Origin: Streptomyces sp. HPF1205
Lineage (GTDB): Bacteria; Actinomycetota; Actinomycetes; Streptomycetales; Streptomycetaceae
Direction of reading: 5' to 3'
Assembly (NCBI RefSeq): GCF_020400825.1
Contig: NZ_JAINVH010000002.1
Location: 186,001 to 250,000, forward strand
DNA: 64,000 nt
Shown: positions 32,790 through 40,773 of the stretch, piece by piece
Layout: each line of letters opens with the position of its first letter
Numbering within the stretch: the first letter of the stretch is position 1
Notes under the pieces: model-generated
What the model was told of the DNA's origin: nothing
The model's database searches: none
Seen by the model: the letters and a program-made list of their open reading frames with translations, nothing else
Translations under genes and position numbers: made by a program

Positions 32790-32821
32790 GGCCCCGGCCG
32801 CGTGATGCGACCGGGGCCTTT
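32790..32821 (+). terminator. Rho-independent-like terminator after the DLW-39 gene
   Basis: GGCCCCGG at 32790 pairs with CCGGGGCC ending at 32818, with GC/GC pairs inside and a short loop, followed by TTTCT. It is 40 bp after the stop codon. Confidence 0.75.
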
Positions 32822-32864
32822 CTCGTGTCCGGCCGCGGTTTCGGCGGCTTCCGGCGGTGGTTTC

Positions 32865-32895
32865 GGGGGTTCGGGGGTTCGGGGGATTTCGGGGG
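32865..32895 (+). other. Potential G-quadruplex (four G5 runs)
   Basis: Runs of five G are at 32865, 32873, 32881 and 32891 with loops of 3, 3 and 5 nt, a strong intramolecular G4 pattern on the plus strand. It lies in the 420-bp gap before the secreted-protein gene, about 270 bp upstream of its start. The rest of that gap shows no gene. Confidence 0.6.
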
Positions 32896-33169
32896 CGGTA
32901 CCGGGCGCTCCCGGGCAGGGAGTGGCCCTGGGGCCTTCGGTGCGGCCCCGGAGCTTGTGGGGGCGGTTCGCCGGGAATGCCAGGGCGTCGGAGTGTCCCC
33001 GCACGGTCCCGGGGGTATGTGCCGCCGATGGCCCGGCGGTCGCGGAATGGCCGGAGCCGCCCCTCGACGGGCCCCCGCCTCGTACGCTCTGGTGCCGTAC
33101 TGGCGTCGTGGGCACGTCGGCGCCCGGGAGGCGCGGACGGGGCCCGCGACCGGACGACAAGGGGTGGGC

Positions 33170-34531
33170 ATGAAGCGCACGATCGTCACCGCGGCGGCCG
33201 CCCTGATGGCGCTCGCCGCCCTCCAGGGCCGGGGCCAGGCCCTCTCCGACGACGCCGGGGCACCCGCCGCCCGCCGGCCCGCCGTGTGGCAGCCGTCCGG
33301 CGAGCCGCTGGCCGGCCACTTCGCCCTCACCGGTGCGCCGCGGATGCGGGCGGCCGTCACGTACCGCGACACCATCAGGCCCGGTGAGACCAGGTACTAC
33401 GGCATCAAGCTCGACGGGACCTCCTCGGCGTACGCCTCCGCCTTCGCCGTCCCGCCGCCCGGCGCGCGGGTGACGTACGGCGACGGCATCGAGGTGGAGC
33501 TCATCGGCGCGGACGGGACGCTCTGCGACCGGGACGACGCGGCCCTCGACGACCAGGGCGCCCCGCGGCCGGTGGGCACGGCGGTGTCCCGCACGGCCGG
33601 CGCCGACTCCCCGTGCGACGGAGCGGGGCAGTACCACCTGCGGGTGCGCCGCACCAGCGGCAGCGGCGGCTCGGACACCACGGCCTGGCCGCTCGAACTG
33701 CGCTACGTCGTCGAGCCGCCGCTGCGCCCGGGCGCCACGCCGGAGCCCGCCCCCTACCTCGGCTCGGCCTCGCCCACTCCGCTGACCACCGGCACCGTGG
33801 GACACGCCCAGGGCGGCCCCTCCCCGGAGACCGCGGCGCCGGTGCGCACCGGCATCTGGCAGGACCAGGTGCTGCCCGGCGAGACCCGCTTCTACAAAGT
33901 GCCGGTCGACTGGGGCCAGCAGGCCACGGTCTTCGCCGACTTCGGCGGCGCCCAGGCGGCGGGCGGCGCGTCGTCCTCGCTCGTGGGCTCCGGCGTGCGC
34001 CTGCGCGCGTACAGCCCGGTGCGCAAGTTCATCACCGGCGCCGGCCACTCCTATGACGGCCGCCTCGTACGGATCGGCACGCAGCTCGCGCCGGTGTCGT
34101 ACACGAACCGCACCACCTCCGACGCGCAGGTGTCGGCGGTGCGGTACGCGGGCTGGTACTACTTCGCGGTCAGCGTGCACCCCAAGGTCGCCCAGGTGGT
34201 CGGTGGCGGCCGGCCGGTGGCGCTCACCCTGCGGGTCGACGTCAAGGGCACCGCCCTGCCGGGACCGCCCTACGCGGGCGATCCGGCGAAGGCCGGCATC
34301 GGCGTCTCGGCGCACGACGTGACCGGCGCGGACGGGACGCCCCCGACGTCCTCCGCGTCCGCCGCCGCCCCGTCGTCCTCGTCCTCCGGCACGCCTGGGC
34401 TGCGCCTTCTCGCCTTCGGAGCCTTCGGTACGGGCACGGTGCTGCTCGCCGGCCTCGCGGGCTGGACGGTCCTGGCCCGGCGCCGGGACCGGGGCCGGCG
34501 CGCCATGGACCCGGGGCCGTCGCACGGGTGA
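33170..34531 (+). CDS. Secreted, membrane-anchored protein of unknown function
   Basis: A 453-residue protein with a signal peptide (MKRTIVTAAAALMALAALQGRGQA), a large external part and one C-terminal helix (about 411-436) followed by a basic RRRDRGRR stop. The external part contains two related beta-rich segments, RPGETRYYGIKLDG near residue 70 and LPGETRFYKVPVDW near residue 238, reminiscent of PPC-type beta-sandwich repeats. A Ser/Ala/Pro linker precedes the anchor. ATG at 33170 has AAGGGGTGG upstream. It is convergent with the kinase gene, 36 bp away. No enzymatic motif is visible. Confidence 0.78.
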   Translation: MKRTIVTAAAALMALAALQGRGQALSDDAGAPAARRPAVWQPSGEPLAGHFALTGAPRMRAAVTYRDTIRPGETRYYGIKLDGTSSAYASAFAVPPPGARVTYGDGIEVELIGADGTLCDRDDAALDDQGAPRPVGTAVSRTAGADSPCDGAGQYHLRVRRTSGSGGSDTTAWPLELRYVVEPPLRPGATPEPAPYLGSASPTPLTTGTVGHAQGGPSPETAAPVRTGIWQDQVLPGETRFYKVPVDWGQQATVFADFGGAQAAGGASSSLVGSGVRLRAYSPVRKFITGAGHSYDGRLVRIGTQLAPVSYTNRTTSDAQVSAVRYAGWYYFAVSVHPKVAQVVGGGRPVALTLRVDVKGTALPGPPYAGDPAKAGIGVSAHDVTGADGTPPTSSASAAAPSSSSSGTPGLRLLAFGAFGTGTVLLAGLAGWTVLARRRDRGRRAMDPGPSHG

Positions 34532-34545
34532 CGAGGACGCCGCGC

Positions 34546-34581
34546 TCAGGAAGGCATCAGGAAGCCATCAGGAAGCCATCA
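34546..34581. repeat. Three 11-bp tandem repeats at the kinase stop codon
   Basis: TCAGGAAGSCA occurs three times (34546, 34557, 34568), the first with one base different. The kinase TGA lies in the copy at 34568. Slippage here would change the end of a tail-anchored protein and the short gap between convergent genes. Confidence 0.8.
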
Positions 34582-36214
34582 GGGCGGCGATCCCGACCGC
34601 GAAGCAGAGGGTGGCGAGTACCAGGACCGTGATCACCACCGACGCCGGCGGCCCCGGCTTCCTCCGGGGCGCGGGCACCACGGCGGAGGCGGTCTCGGTG
34701 TTGGGCGCGAAGGGGGCGCCGGAATGGCGCGGGTGTGCCGCGGGCCGCGGCTGGATCGGCTGGACGGGCTCGGCCGGCTCGGCCGACCCGATCGGCGCGA
34801 CCTGCTCGGCCGACTCGATCGCGGGAGGTGCGGCGGACGGTGGGGGTGCGGGGGCGGGCTCCCGTACGGAGCCGGGGCCCGGACCCGGCCGCTGCGGGGC
34901 GGGCGGCAGGGGCGTGGCGGCGGGCGCGGATGTCGAGGAGGCGGCGGGGGGCGGCGTGTAGCCGTGCACCTGGGCGTATTCCTGCGCGTACTCCGGTTCC
35001 CGCGCCTGGACGCGGGCGTGGGCTCGCGCCTCGGTGGGAGCGGGAGCGGGGGTGCGCGCGGCGTGCGCGGGTACGGCTCCCGGCGACGGCGTCCCCGGGC
35101 CGGGCACGGCTCCCGGTACCGGCGGCCCTGACGCCGGCCCTGATGCCGGCCCCGGCGTGTGCGCCGGCGGAGGGCCCGGGGGCGGCGGGGTCCCCGGGGG
35201 CGGCGGGGTGGCGGGCAGGGGCGGGTCCGGCCGGGTCCGCGGGTGCGTACCGGGCTGGTAGGTGGGCATGGGCGGCGCCGCGTGCCTGCCCGGGGTGCCC
35301 GGGGGGCGCGGGGTGATGGGACGCCGGGCCGGGGCCAGCGGTCCGTCGGGGCCGAAGCCCTCGGGGAGCGGACCGATCTGGTCGAAGATCTCTATCGGCT
35401 CCTCGTCGGGCGCCGGGCCCGGGATGAGTTCCAGGGCGGCGGCCAGCGCCTTGCGCGCGCCGGTGGCCGTACGGAACCGGGTGTCCGGGTTGGGCTGCAG
35501 CAAGGAGCCGATCACCTGCCACAGCGCGTCCGGCACCCCCAGCGGCGCGGGCGGCATCCCGGCCGCGAGGAAGCGCTCCCTGATGGCGTCGGCGTCCGGC
35601 TTCTGCCCGCTGAGCAGGTAGAGCACGACGAGGCCGACCGCGTACAGGTCGGCCGGGAAGTCCGGTTCGGCGCCCATGAGCTGCTCGGGCGCGAAGTAAC
35701 CGGGTGTCCCCACCACGTAGTTGGTCTCGGTGAGCCTGGCGTCGCCCTTGCGCATGGCGATGCCGAAGTCCGACAGCCGCACGTGCGGGGAGCGGGTGCC
35801 GGTGGCCTCCAGCAGGACGTTGGCCGGTTTGATGTCGCGGTGGACCACGCCCTCGGCGTGCACGGCGGCCAGGCCCGCGAGCAGTTGGTCGAGCAGGACG
35901 GCGACGTAGTGCGGCGGCAGCGGCCCGTAGTCCCCGATCAGGTGCGACAGCGAGCCGCCGCGCACCAGGTCCATGGTGAACAGCACCTTGTCGTCGTCGG
36001 CCGCCCAGCTCGCCGGGGCCAGTACGTGCGGGTGGTCGATGCGCATCGCCTGCTCGCGTACGAAGCGCAGCAGCGCGTGGGCGTCGCTCTGCAGCAGCAC
36101 CTTGGCGGCGACGTAGCGGCGGCGGCGCTGGTCCCAGGCGCGCCAGACCGCGCCGACGCCTCCGCGTCCGATCGGGTCCACCAGTTCGTAGCGGCCCGCG
36201 AAGAGCTCACCCAT
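34568..36214 (-). CDS. Ser/Thr protein kinase with Pro-rich linker and C-terminal membrane anchor
   Basis: A Hanks-type kinase of 548 residues. The kinase domain (about 9-270) has the glycine loop GRGGVGAVW, catalytic lysine K38 in AAKVLL, HRDIKPANVLLE, the DFG motif in RLSDFGIA, and GTPGYFAPEQL, so it should be active. A 230-residue Pro/Ala/Gly-rich disordered linker follows. A single helix (about 523-545) ends the protein with almost nothing outside, so it has no sensor domain, unlike PknB. An XRE regulator lies 62 bp upstream in the same direction. GTG and ATG options were weighed; ATG at 36214 (MGELFAGRYELV) matches kinase openings. Three 11-bp repeats overlap the stop. Confidence 0.9.
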   Translation of the reverse strand: MGELFAGRYELVDPIGRGGVGAVWRAWDQRRRRYVAAKVLLQSDAHALLRFVREQAMRIDHPHVLAPASWAADDDKVLFTMDLVRGGSLSHLIGDYGPLPPHYVAVLLDQLLAGLAAVHAEGVVHRDIKPANVLLEATGTRSPHVRLSDFGIAMRKGDARLTETNYVVGTPGYFAPEQLMGAEPDFPADLYAVGLVVLYLLSGQKPDADAIRERFLAAGMPPAPLGVPDALWQVIGSLLQPNPDTRFRTATGARKALAAALELIPGPAPDEEPIEIFDQIGPLPEGFGPDGPLAPARRPITPRPPGTPGRHAAPPMPTYQPGTHPRTRPDPPLPATPPPPGTPPPPGPPPAHTPGPASGPASGPPVPGAVPGPGTPSPGAVPAHAARTPAPAPTEARAHARVQAREPEYAQEYAQVHGYTPPPAASSTSAPAATPLPPAPQRPGPGPGSVREPAPAPPPSAAPPAIESAEQVAPIGSAEPAEPVQPIQPRPAAHPRHSGAPFAPNTETASAVVPAPRRKPGPPASVVITVLVLATLCFAVGIAALMAS

Positions 36215-36276
36215 GGTGTGCCGTCCGTCCCCTTCGCCCTGCCGCGCCCGTCTCGCCGGCGCGTCCTGCCGTGCGG

Positions 36277-36837
36277 TCAGTCCTGATGCGCCTCGAAATG
36301 GGCGACCGCGTCACTGGTCCGCCCGGCGCCGTACACACGGAGGAACTCTGCCAGTTGCGGGTGGCCGGGCGCGAGGGCGAGCGCGGCCCGCTCGATCTCG
36401 TCCGCGGCGGCCAGTGACCGCAGCACCGTCTGGATCCCCCGTACCACCTGCGGCGCCGAGGCGTACCCCGCCTCACCCGGCACCCGGCGCATGCCCGCGC
36501 TCAGCACCGACGATCCGGTGGACTCGCGGATCTCCGCCATCCGGCCGGCCGCCTCCACGGCGTCGATCCGCCCGTCGGCGACCTGCCCGGCCAGCTCCTG
36601 CAGGGCCTGCAGCCGCTGCGCCACGTCGGGGTTGCCGATCTTCGCCCGCTGCCCGCTCATCAACTGCGACAGCATCGGCGCGGACAGCCCCAGCACCGCG
36701 GCCAGCCGCGACTGGTTCAGCCCCAGATCCGCGATCAGCCGCCGGAACAGCTCCCCCAGCGGCTCCCCGTACCACCCGCGCTGGAGCTCCCTGGCCTCCT
36801 CGGCACGACTGACGGAATCCCGCGTCACCCCATCCAT
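36277..36837 (-). CDS. XRE-family helix-turn-helix DNA-binding protein
   Basis: A 186-residue regulator. The HTH is at about residues 30-75 (ELFRRLIADLGLNQSRLAAVLGLSAPMLSQLMSGQRAKIGNPDVAQRL), a clear Cro/C1-type fold. The remaining residues form a helical region with no known domain. ATG at 36837 has GGGAG upstream; a longer in-frame start at 36876 is less likely. It precedes the kinase gene by 62 bp, and the pair is conserved in Streptomyces, so it may be a kinase target or regulate that gene; this is inference. Confidence 0.85.
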   Translation of the reverse strand: MDGVTRDSVSRAEEARELQRGWYGEPLGELFRRLIADLGLNQSRLAAVLGLSAPMLSQLMSGQRAKIGNPDVAQRLQALQELAGQVADGRIDAVEAAGRMAEIRESTGSSVLSAGMRRVPGEAGYASAPQVVRGIQTVLRSLAAADEIERAALALAPGHPQLAEFLRVYGAGRTSDAVAHFEAHQD

Positions 36838-36937
36838 ACGCGCTCCCGTCCCCAGCCCGCGAATACGACGAACCATCCTACGGACCCCGATCCCCTCTCC
36901 GCCCCGACCACCGGAACCGGTACGCTGTCTGCGACAC

Positions 36938-37010
36938 GGGGCCTTAGCTCAGTTGGTAGAGCGCTGCCTTTGCAAGGCAGATGTCAGGGGTTCGAATCCC
37001 CTAGGCTCCA
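36938..37010 (+). tRNA. tRNA-Ala (anticodon TGC)
   Basis: A 73-nt cloverleaf with acceptor GGGGCCT/AGGCTCC (one G-U pair), D-arm TAGCTCAGTTGGTAGAGC, anticodon stem CTGCC/GGCAG with loop TTTGCAA (anticodon TGC), T-loop GGTTCGAATCC and discriminator A. CCA is not encoded. A TACGCT hexamer 12 bp upstream could be its -10. Confidence 0.96.
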
Positions 37011-37029
37011 CGGTTGTTCCAGCAGGTCA

Positions 37030-37064
37030 GCGGCCCCTTCGCCCGATGCGGGTGAGGGGGCCGC
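37030..37064 (+). terminator. Strong hairpin after tRNA-Ala
   Basis: A 16-bp arm (37030-37045) pairs with 37049-37064 around the loop ATG, with only two wobble pairs. No T-run follows. It is 20 bp after the tRNA. Confidence 0.7.
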
Positions 37065-37265
37065 GGGCGTGTGCGGTGCGTATTCCGTACCCATCGGCTC
37101 CCTCGCCCCCGCGGCCGGGCGCACAATTCCTTCACTCGTCCGGGGCGGATCGCTGCGCGGAGCTCCTGAACCGGTGGTACGCGAGGGCGGCTTGCCGGGA
37201 GGCGAGGGCGCGGTGGTCGTCCCACCGACTTCCACCCCAAGCCGGTCGGCTCGAAAGCACCGCGG

Positions 37266-37559
37266 TCAGATGACCCGCAGGCGCACCGTCCAGTCCGGGC
37301 CGAGTTCGGACCTGAGCCGTGCGGCCAGGTTCTCGCCGTCCTCGCGGAACTCCTGCTCCTCGGAGTCGGAGGAGAACCCGGCGCTCATGGGGTCTGCCAA
37401 GTCGTATGTGGCGTCCCAACGGTCCTGCCAGTCGTTGAGCGCGGCCGTCAGCTTCGGTGAGAGGGGGAGTTCCTCGGGGGCCACGTTCTCGGCGGCGCCG
37501 TCATTCTCCAGCCAGGTCGGGTGGCACTGGAACTCCGGGTACAGCCGCAGGTTCGGCAC
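37266..37559 (-). CDS. Hypothetical protein
   Basis: A 97-residue acidic protein starting VPNLRLYPEFQCHPTWLEND and ending with a DWTVRLRVI strand. It has no signal peptide or membrane helix. I do not recognise a family beyond small Streptomyces proteins of similar style. The GTG start at 37559 has GGAAGGA upstream; a longer in-frame start at 37673 adds an unconvincing Arg/Pro stretch. It converges toward tRNA-Ala. Coding potential is supported by good GC3 and the ribosome site. Confidence 0.65.
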   Translation of the reverse strand: MPNLRLYPEFQCHPTWLENDGAAENVAPEELPLSPKLTAALNDWQDRWDATYDLADPMSAGFSSDSEEQEFREDGENLAARLRSELGPDWTVRLRVI

Positions 37560-37853
37560 TGTCCGATGTCCTTCCGGTCTCTCTCGGGAGACGGGGCCGG
37601 CGCCCACGTCGGAGGAGCGTACCGGGGCATCAGGGACGGTCCGTCCGCTTCGCGCGCCCGCTCGGTTTTCCACCGGGCCGCGAGGCGATAATCCAGGGCG
37701 CCGGTGACGTGCCCACGCGGTGCCTGTCGTCCGGCAGCCTGCTCCGGGCTGGCTGGGGGCCGGGGCTGGGGCTGTCGGCTCGGCGTGCGGGGGGAAGGGG
37801 TGCGGTCCTACGGTGGAAATGCACGTTGCCGACGCGGAAGAGGTGACTCGGAA

Positions 37854-38186
37854 ATGGCCTCACCCACGGACACCCCGGTTCTCGACACGCTCACCGCCAT
37901 GACCGTTGATTCCCTGGAACGCTGCGGTCTGGACGATCGGACGCTCATTCTGACCCGCATCGCGGCCTTGGCCGCGATGGACGCTCCCACGATCTCCTAC
38001 GCCGCGCACGTCGGTCCCGCCGTGCGGTCGGGGCTGTCGGCGGAGCAGTTGCAGGACGTGCTGGTGGCGATCGCGCCCGTCGTCGGCACCGCGCGCGTGA
38101 TGGCCGCCGCCGGGCACATCACCGAGGCACTGGGCATCGCGATCGCGGTCGCCGAGGAGTCCGGCCAGTCCGGCCAGTCCGGCTAG
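37854..38186 (+). CDS. Carboxymuconolactone decarboxylase (CMD/AhpD-like) family protein
   Basis: A 110-residue all-helical protein. The stretch LTRIAALAAMDAPTISYAAHVGPAVRSGLSAEQLQDVLVAIAPVVGTARVMAAA is the CMD fold. The AhpD peroxidase Cys-x-x-Cys is missing; the only cysteine is C24, so a thiol-peroxidase role is unlikely and the substrate is unknown. ATG at 37854 follows GGAAGAGG. The last residues are a short SGQSGQSG repeat. It begins an accessory-looking stretch after tRNA-Ala. Confidence 0.82.
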   Translation: MASPTDTPVLDTLTAMTVDSLERCGLDDRTLILTRIAALAAMDAPTISYAAHVGPAVRSGLSAEQLQDVLVAIAPVVGTARVMAAAGHITEALGIAIAVAEESGQSGQSG

Positions 38187-38278
38187 GGCCTGGCGACCCC
38201 TGCCGGCGGTCCCGCGGCAAGGGCTCAACTCGGCCTGGCGCAAGGCCGATCATCGGACCGGCATTAAAGTCCTTCCCT

Positions 38279-38908
38279 GTGGTGGATCATCGGGAAAGGA
38301 CCAGGGCGGCCTACGACGGTGTCGTCGAGTTGTACGCGTCGCTGTTCGCGGACCGCCTGGAGGGGCAGCCGTTCGCCCGGGCCATGATCGGCACCTTCGC
38401 CGAACTGGTGCGCGCTACGGGCAATCCGCGAGCGGCTGACGTCGGGTGCGGGCCCGGACATCTGACGGCCATGCTGCACGAACTGGGCCTGGACGCCTTC
38501 GGAATCGACCTCTCCCCCGGCATGGTCGACCACGCCCGGCGGGCCCATCCCGCGCTGCGCTTCCAGGAGGCGCGGATGGAGTCTCTGCCGGTCGGGGACG
38601 GCGCGCTCGGCGGCGTACTCGCCCATTACTCGATGATCCACACCCCGCCGGGGGAACTGCCGCTGCTGCTCGCCGAGCAGGCACGTGTTCTGGCACCGGG
38701 CGGCCTGCTCCTGGTCTCGTTCTTCGGAACCGGCGGACCGGAGCCGGTCCGGTTCGACCACAAGGTGACACCTGCCTACAGCTGGCCGGCGGACCGCCTC
38801 GCGGACCTGCTGGCCGGTGCCGGGCTCGTGCCGTTCGCCCGGCTGCTCCATGACCCGGCCTCGGAACGGGGCTTCCTCGACGCCCACCTGCTGGCCCGTC
38901 GTTCATAG
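38279..38908 (+). CDS. SAM-dependent class I methyltransferase
   Basis: A 209-residue methyltransferase of the UbiE/COQ5-like (Methyltransf_11) type. Motif I is ADVGCGPGHLTAML; the acidic residue after beta-2 is in GIDLSPGMVDHAR, motif IV lies around ALGGVLAHYSMIHTPP, and VLAPGGLLLVSFF follows. The substrate is unknown. Two adjacent GTG codons (38279, 38282) can start it and no good ribosome site is visible, so it may be poorly or leaderless translated. It converges on the methionyl-tRNA synthetase paralogue with a 48-bp gap. Confidence 0.85.
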   Translation: MVDHRERTRAAYDGVVELYASLFADRLEGQPFARAMIGTFAELVRATGNPRAADVGCGPGHLTAMLHELGLDAFGIDLSPGMVDHARRAHPALRFQEARMESLPVGDGALGGVLAHYSMIHTPPGELPLLLAEQARVLAPGGLLLVSFFGTGGPEPVRFDHKVTPAYSWPADRLADLLAGAGLVPFARLLHDPASERGFLDAHLLARRS

Positions 38909-38956
38909 GGCCTGTCCGCCGACGCCCGCCGGGCTGATCCGACCGCGCCTTCCGCG

Positions 38957-40480
38957 TCATCCCTGCCGCGGGCTCTCCCCGAGGCGGGCGAAGAGCGGGC
39001 GCGGCGCGGGCAGGCGGCCGCCGGTCGGGGTCAGTTGCCGGGCGACGCGCTCGGCGGCGTCCGGGACGAAGGGGCCGAGTTCGCCGGCCAGCACGCGGCA
39101 CGCCGCGACCAGCGTGAACAGCACGGTGTCCAGGCGTTCGGCCGCTTCGCCCGTGCCCTGCCGTTCGGCCCGGGCCAGCTCCCAGGGCCGGTAGGCGTCG
39201 ACGCAGCGGTTGGCCTCCTCCACGACGCTCCAGAGGGCGCGGGTGGCCCGCCGGAAGTCGAAGTCGGCGAGCGCGGCGTCGACGAGGCCGGGAACGTTCC
39301 GGCACACGGCCGCCAGCGCCGCCGCGTCGCCGGACGCGGGGACGGGAACCCTTCCGCCGCGGAAGCGGTGGACCATGGTCACCACGCGGTGGACGAGGTT
39401 GCCCAGTCCCCCGGCGAGGTCCGCGTCCGCCCGGGCGATCAGGCGCTCGGCGGTGAAGTCGGCGTCCCCGACCCGCGGTACGTCGCGCAGCAGCCACCAG
39501 CGCACCGCGTCGGTGCCGTGGTCCGCGGCCAGCGCGGCCGGGTCGACGGTGGTCCCCCCGGACTTGCTGATCTTGCGGCCGCCCACGGTGAGGTAGTCGT
39601 GCACCAGGATGTCGGTGGGCAGCGGCAGCCCGGCCGACAGCAGCATGGCCGGCCAGTACACGGCGTGGAAGCGAACCACTCCCTTGCCGACCAGGTGGAC
39701 GCGCCGCCCGCCGCCCGCCCACCACCGCTCGTAGGCGGCGTCGCCGGTCCCGTACCCGAGGCTGGTGACGTAGTTGCCGAGCGCGTCCCACCACACGTAG
39801 ACCACCTGGCCGGGGTCGTCGGGCACGGGGATGCCCCAGCCGCGGGCGCGCTCGTGGGAGCGGGAGACGGAGAAGTCGCGCAGGCCGCCGTCGATCAGGG
39901 CGAGGACCTCGTTGCGGCGGACCGCGGGTTCGACGCGCAGGTCGCCGTCCGAGACGAGCCGGCGCAGGCGGTCGCCGTAACGGGAGAGCCGGAAGAACCA
40001 GTTCTCCTCGCTGACGAGCTGGGGTCGCGTGCCGTGCTCGGTACATCGGCCGTCGACGAGCTCGCCGGGCGGGTAGAACTGCTCGCAGCCGACGCAGTAC
40101 AGGCCCTCGTACTCCTTGCGGTAGAGGTCGCCGGCCGCGGCGCACCGGCGCCACAGCCGTTCCACCCCGGCCCGGTGGCGGGGGTCGCTGCTGGTGCGGA
40201 TGAAGTCGTCGAGGCTCAGCGAGAGCGGCTCGCGCAGCGCGGCGAAGGCGTCGGCGTTGCGCTCGACGAAGGACCGCACGTCGACACCGGCCGCCTCGGC
40301 GGCCAGGACGTTCTTCAGCGAGTTGTCGTCCGTACCGCTGAGCAGCCGGACCTCGTCGCCTCGGTGGCGGTGGTAGCGGGCCAGCGTGTCCGCCTGGACG
40401 AGTTCCAGGGCGAAGCCCAGGTGGGGGCGGGCGTTGACGTAGGGAATGGTCGTGGTGATGTAGTGGCGTCGTACGGTCAT
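38957..40480 (-). CDS. Methionyl-tRNA synthetase paralogue with altered HIGH motif
   Basis: A class I aminoacyl-tRNA synthetase of 507 residues, closest to MetRS. It opens with TTTIPYVNARPHLGFALE, where the usual HIGH signature reads H20-L-G-F23. A zinc knuckle is seen as YCVGCEQFYPP, the second signature as K303-I-S-K-S307, and the anticodon-binding region as NRCVDAYRPWELA. Loss of the last His of HIGH is unusual for a housekeeping MetRS. A second MetRS is a known route to resistance against MetRS inhibitors; here it could also be a specialised paralogue. ATG at 40480 follows a perfect GGAGGGA. It is divergent from the regulator, across a 293-bp gap that contains the palindrome GATCATGATC (40615). 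Confidence 0.85.
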   Translation of the reverse strand: MTVRRHYITTTIPYVNARPHLGFALELVQADTLARYHRHRGDEVRLLSGTDDNSLKNVLAAEAAGVDVRSFVERNADAFAALREPLSLSLDDFIRTSSDPRHRAGVERLWRRCAAAGDLYRKEYEGLYCVGCEQFYPPGELVDGRCTEHGTRPQLVSEENWFFRLSRYGDRLRRLVSDGDLRVEPAVRRNEVLALIDGGLRDFSVSRSHERARGWGIPVPDDPGQVVYVWWDALGNYVTSLGYGTGDAAYERWWAGGGRRVHLVGKGVVRFHAVYWPAMLLSAGLPLPTDILVHDYLTVGGRKISKSGGTTVDPAALAADHGTDAVRWWLLRDVPRVGDADFTAERLIARADADLAGGLGNLVHRVVTMVHRFRGGRVPVPASGDAAALAAVCRNVPGLVDAALADFDFRRATRALWSVVEEANRCVDAYRPWELARAERQGTGEAAERLDTVLFTLVAACRVLAGELGPFVPDAAERVARQLTPTGGRLPAPRPLFARLGESPRQG

Positions 40481-40773
40481 GGGTCCCTCCTGCCGGGAGC
40501 GGGGACCTGGAACGCACACCACTCAGGGCCCCGACCCGGGGCCTTGGATGCGGTACGCGTCCGTGCTCAGCGGCCCCGATGGCGGGGCATCATCCGGTGC
40601 TGGGACGAATGCGTGATCATGATCCCGAGCGTAGCAAAGGGGACACGCGCTGTCGCTGGCTTTGTGCCCGGCCCCGGGGCGCCCCGATGCCTGCGCCGCC
40701 GGGTGGAACCGGAGGCCGAACCCGTGGCGGCGCCGGGGTCGCCCGTGCGGGCGCTGTTCGACACAATCGGCGC

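Noticed and set aside
37854-38186. An AhpD alkylhydroperoxidase assignment for the CMD-like gene
   Set aside because: The Cys-x-x-Cys catalytic pair is absent; only the fold-level family is supported.
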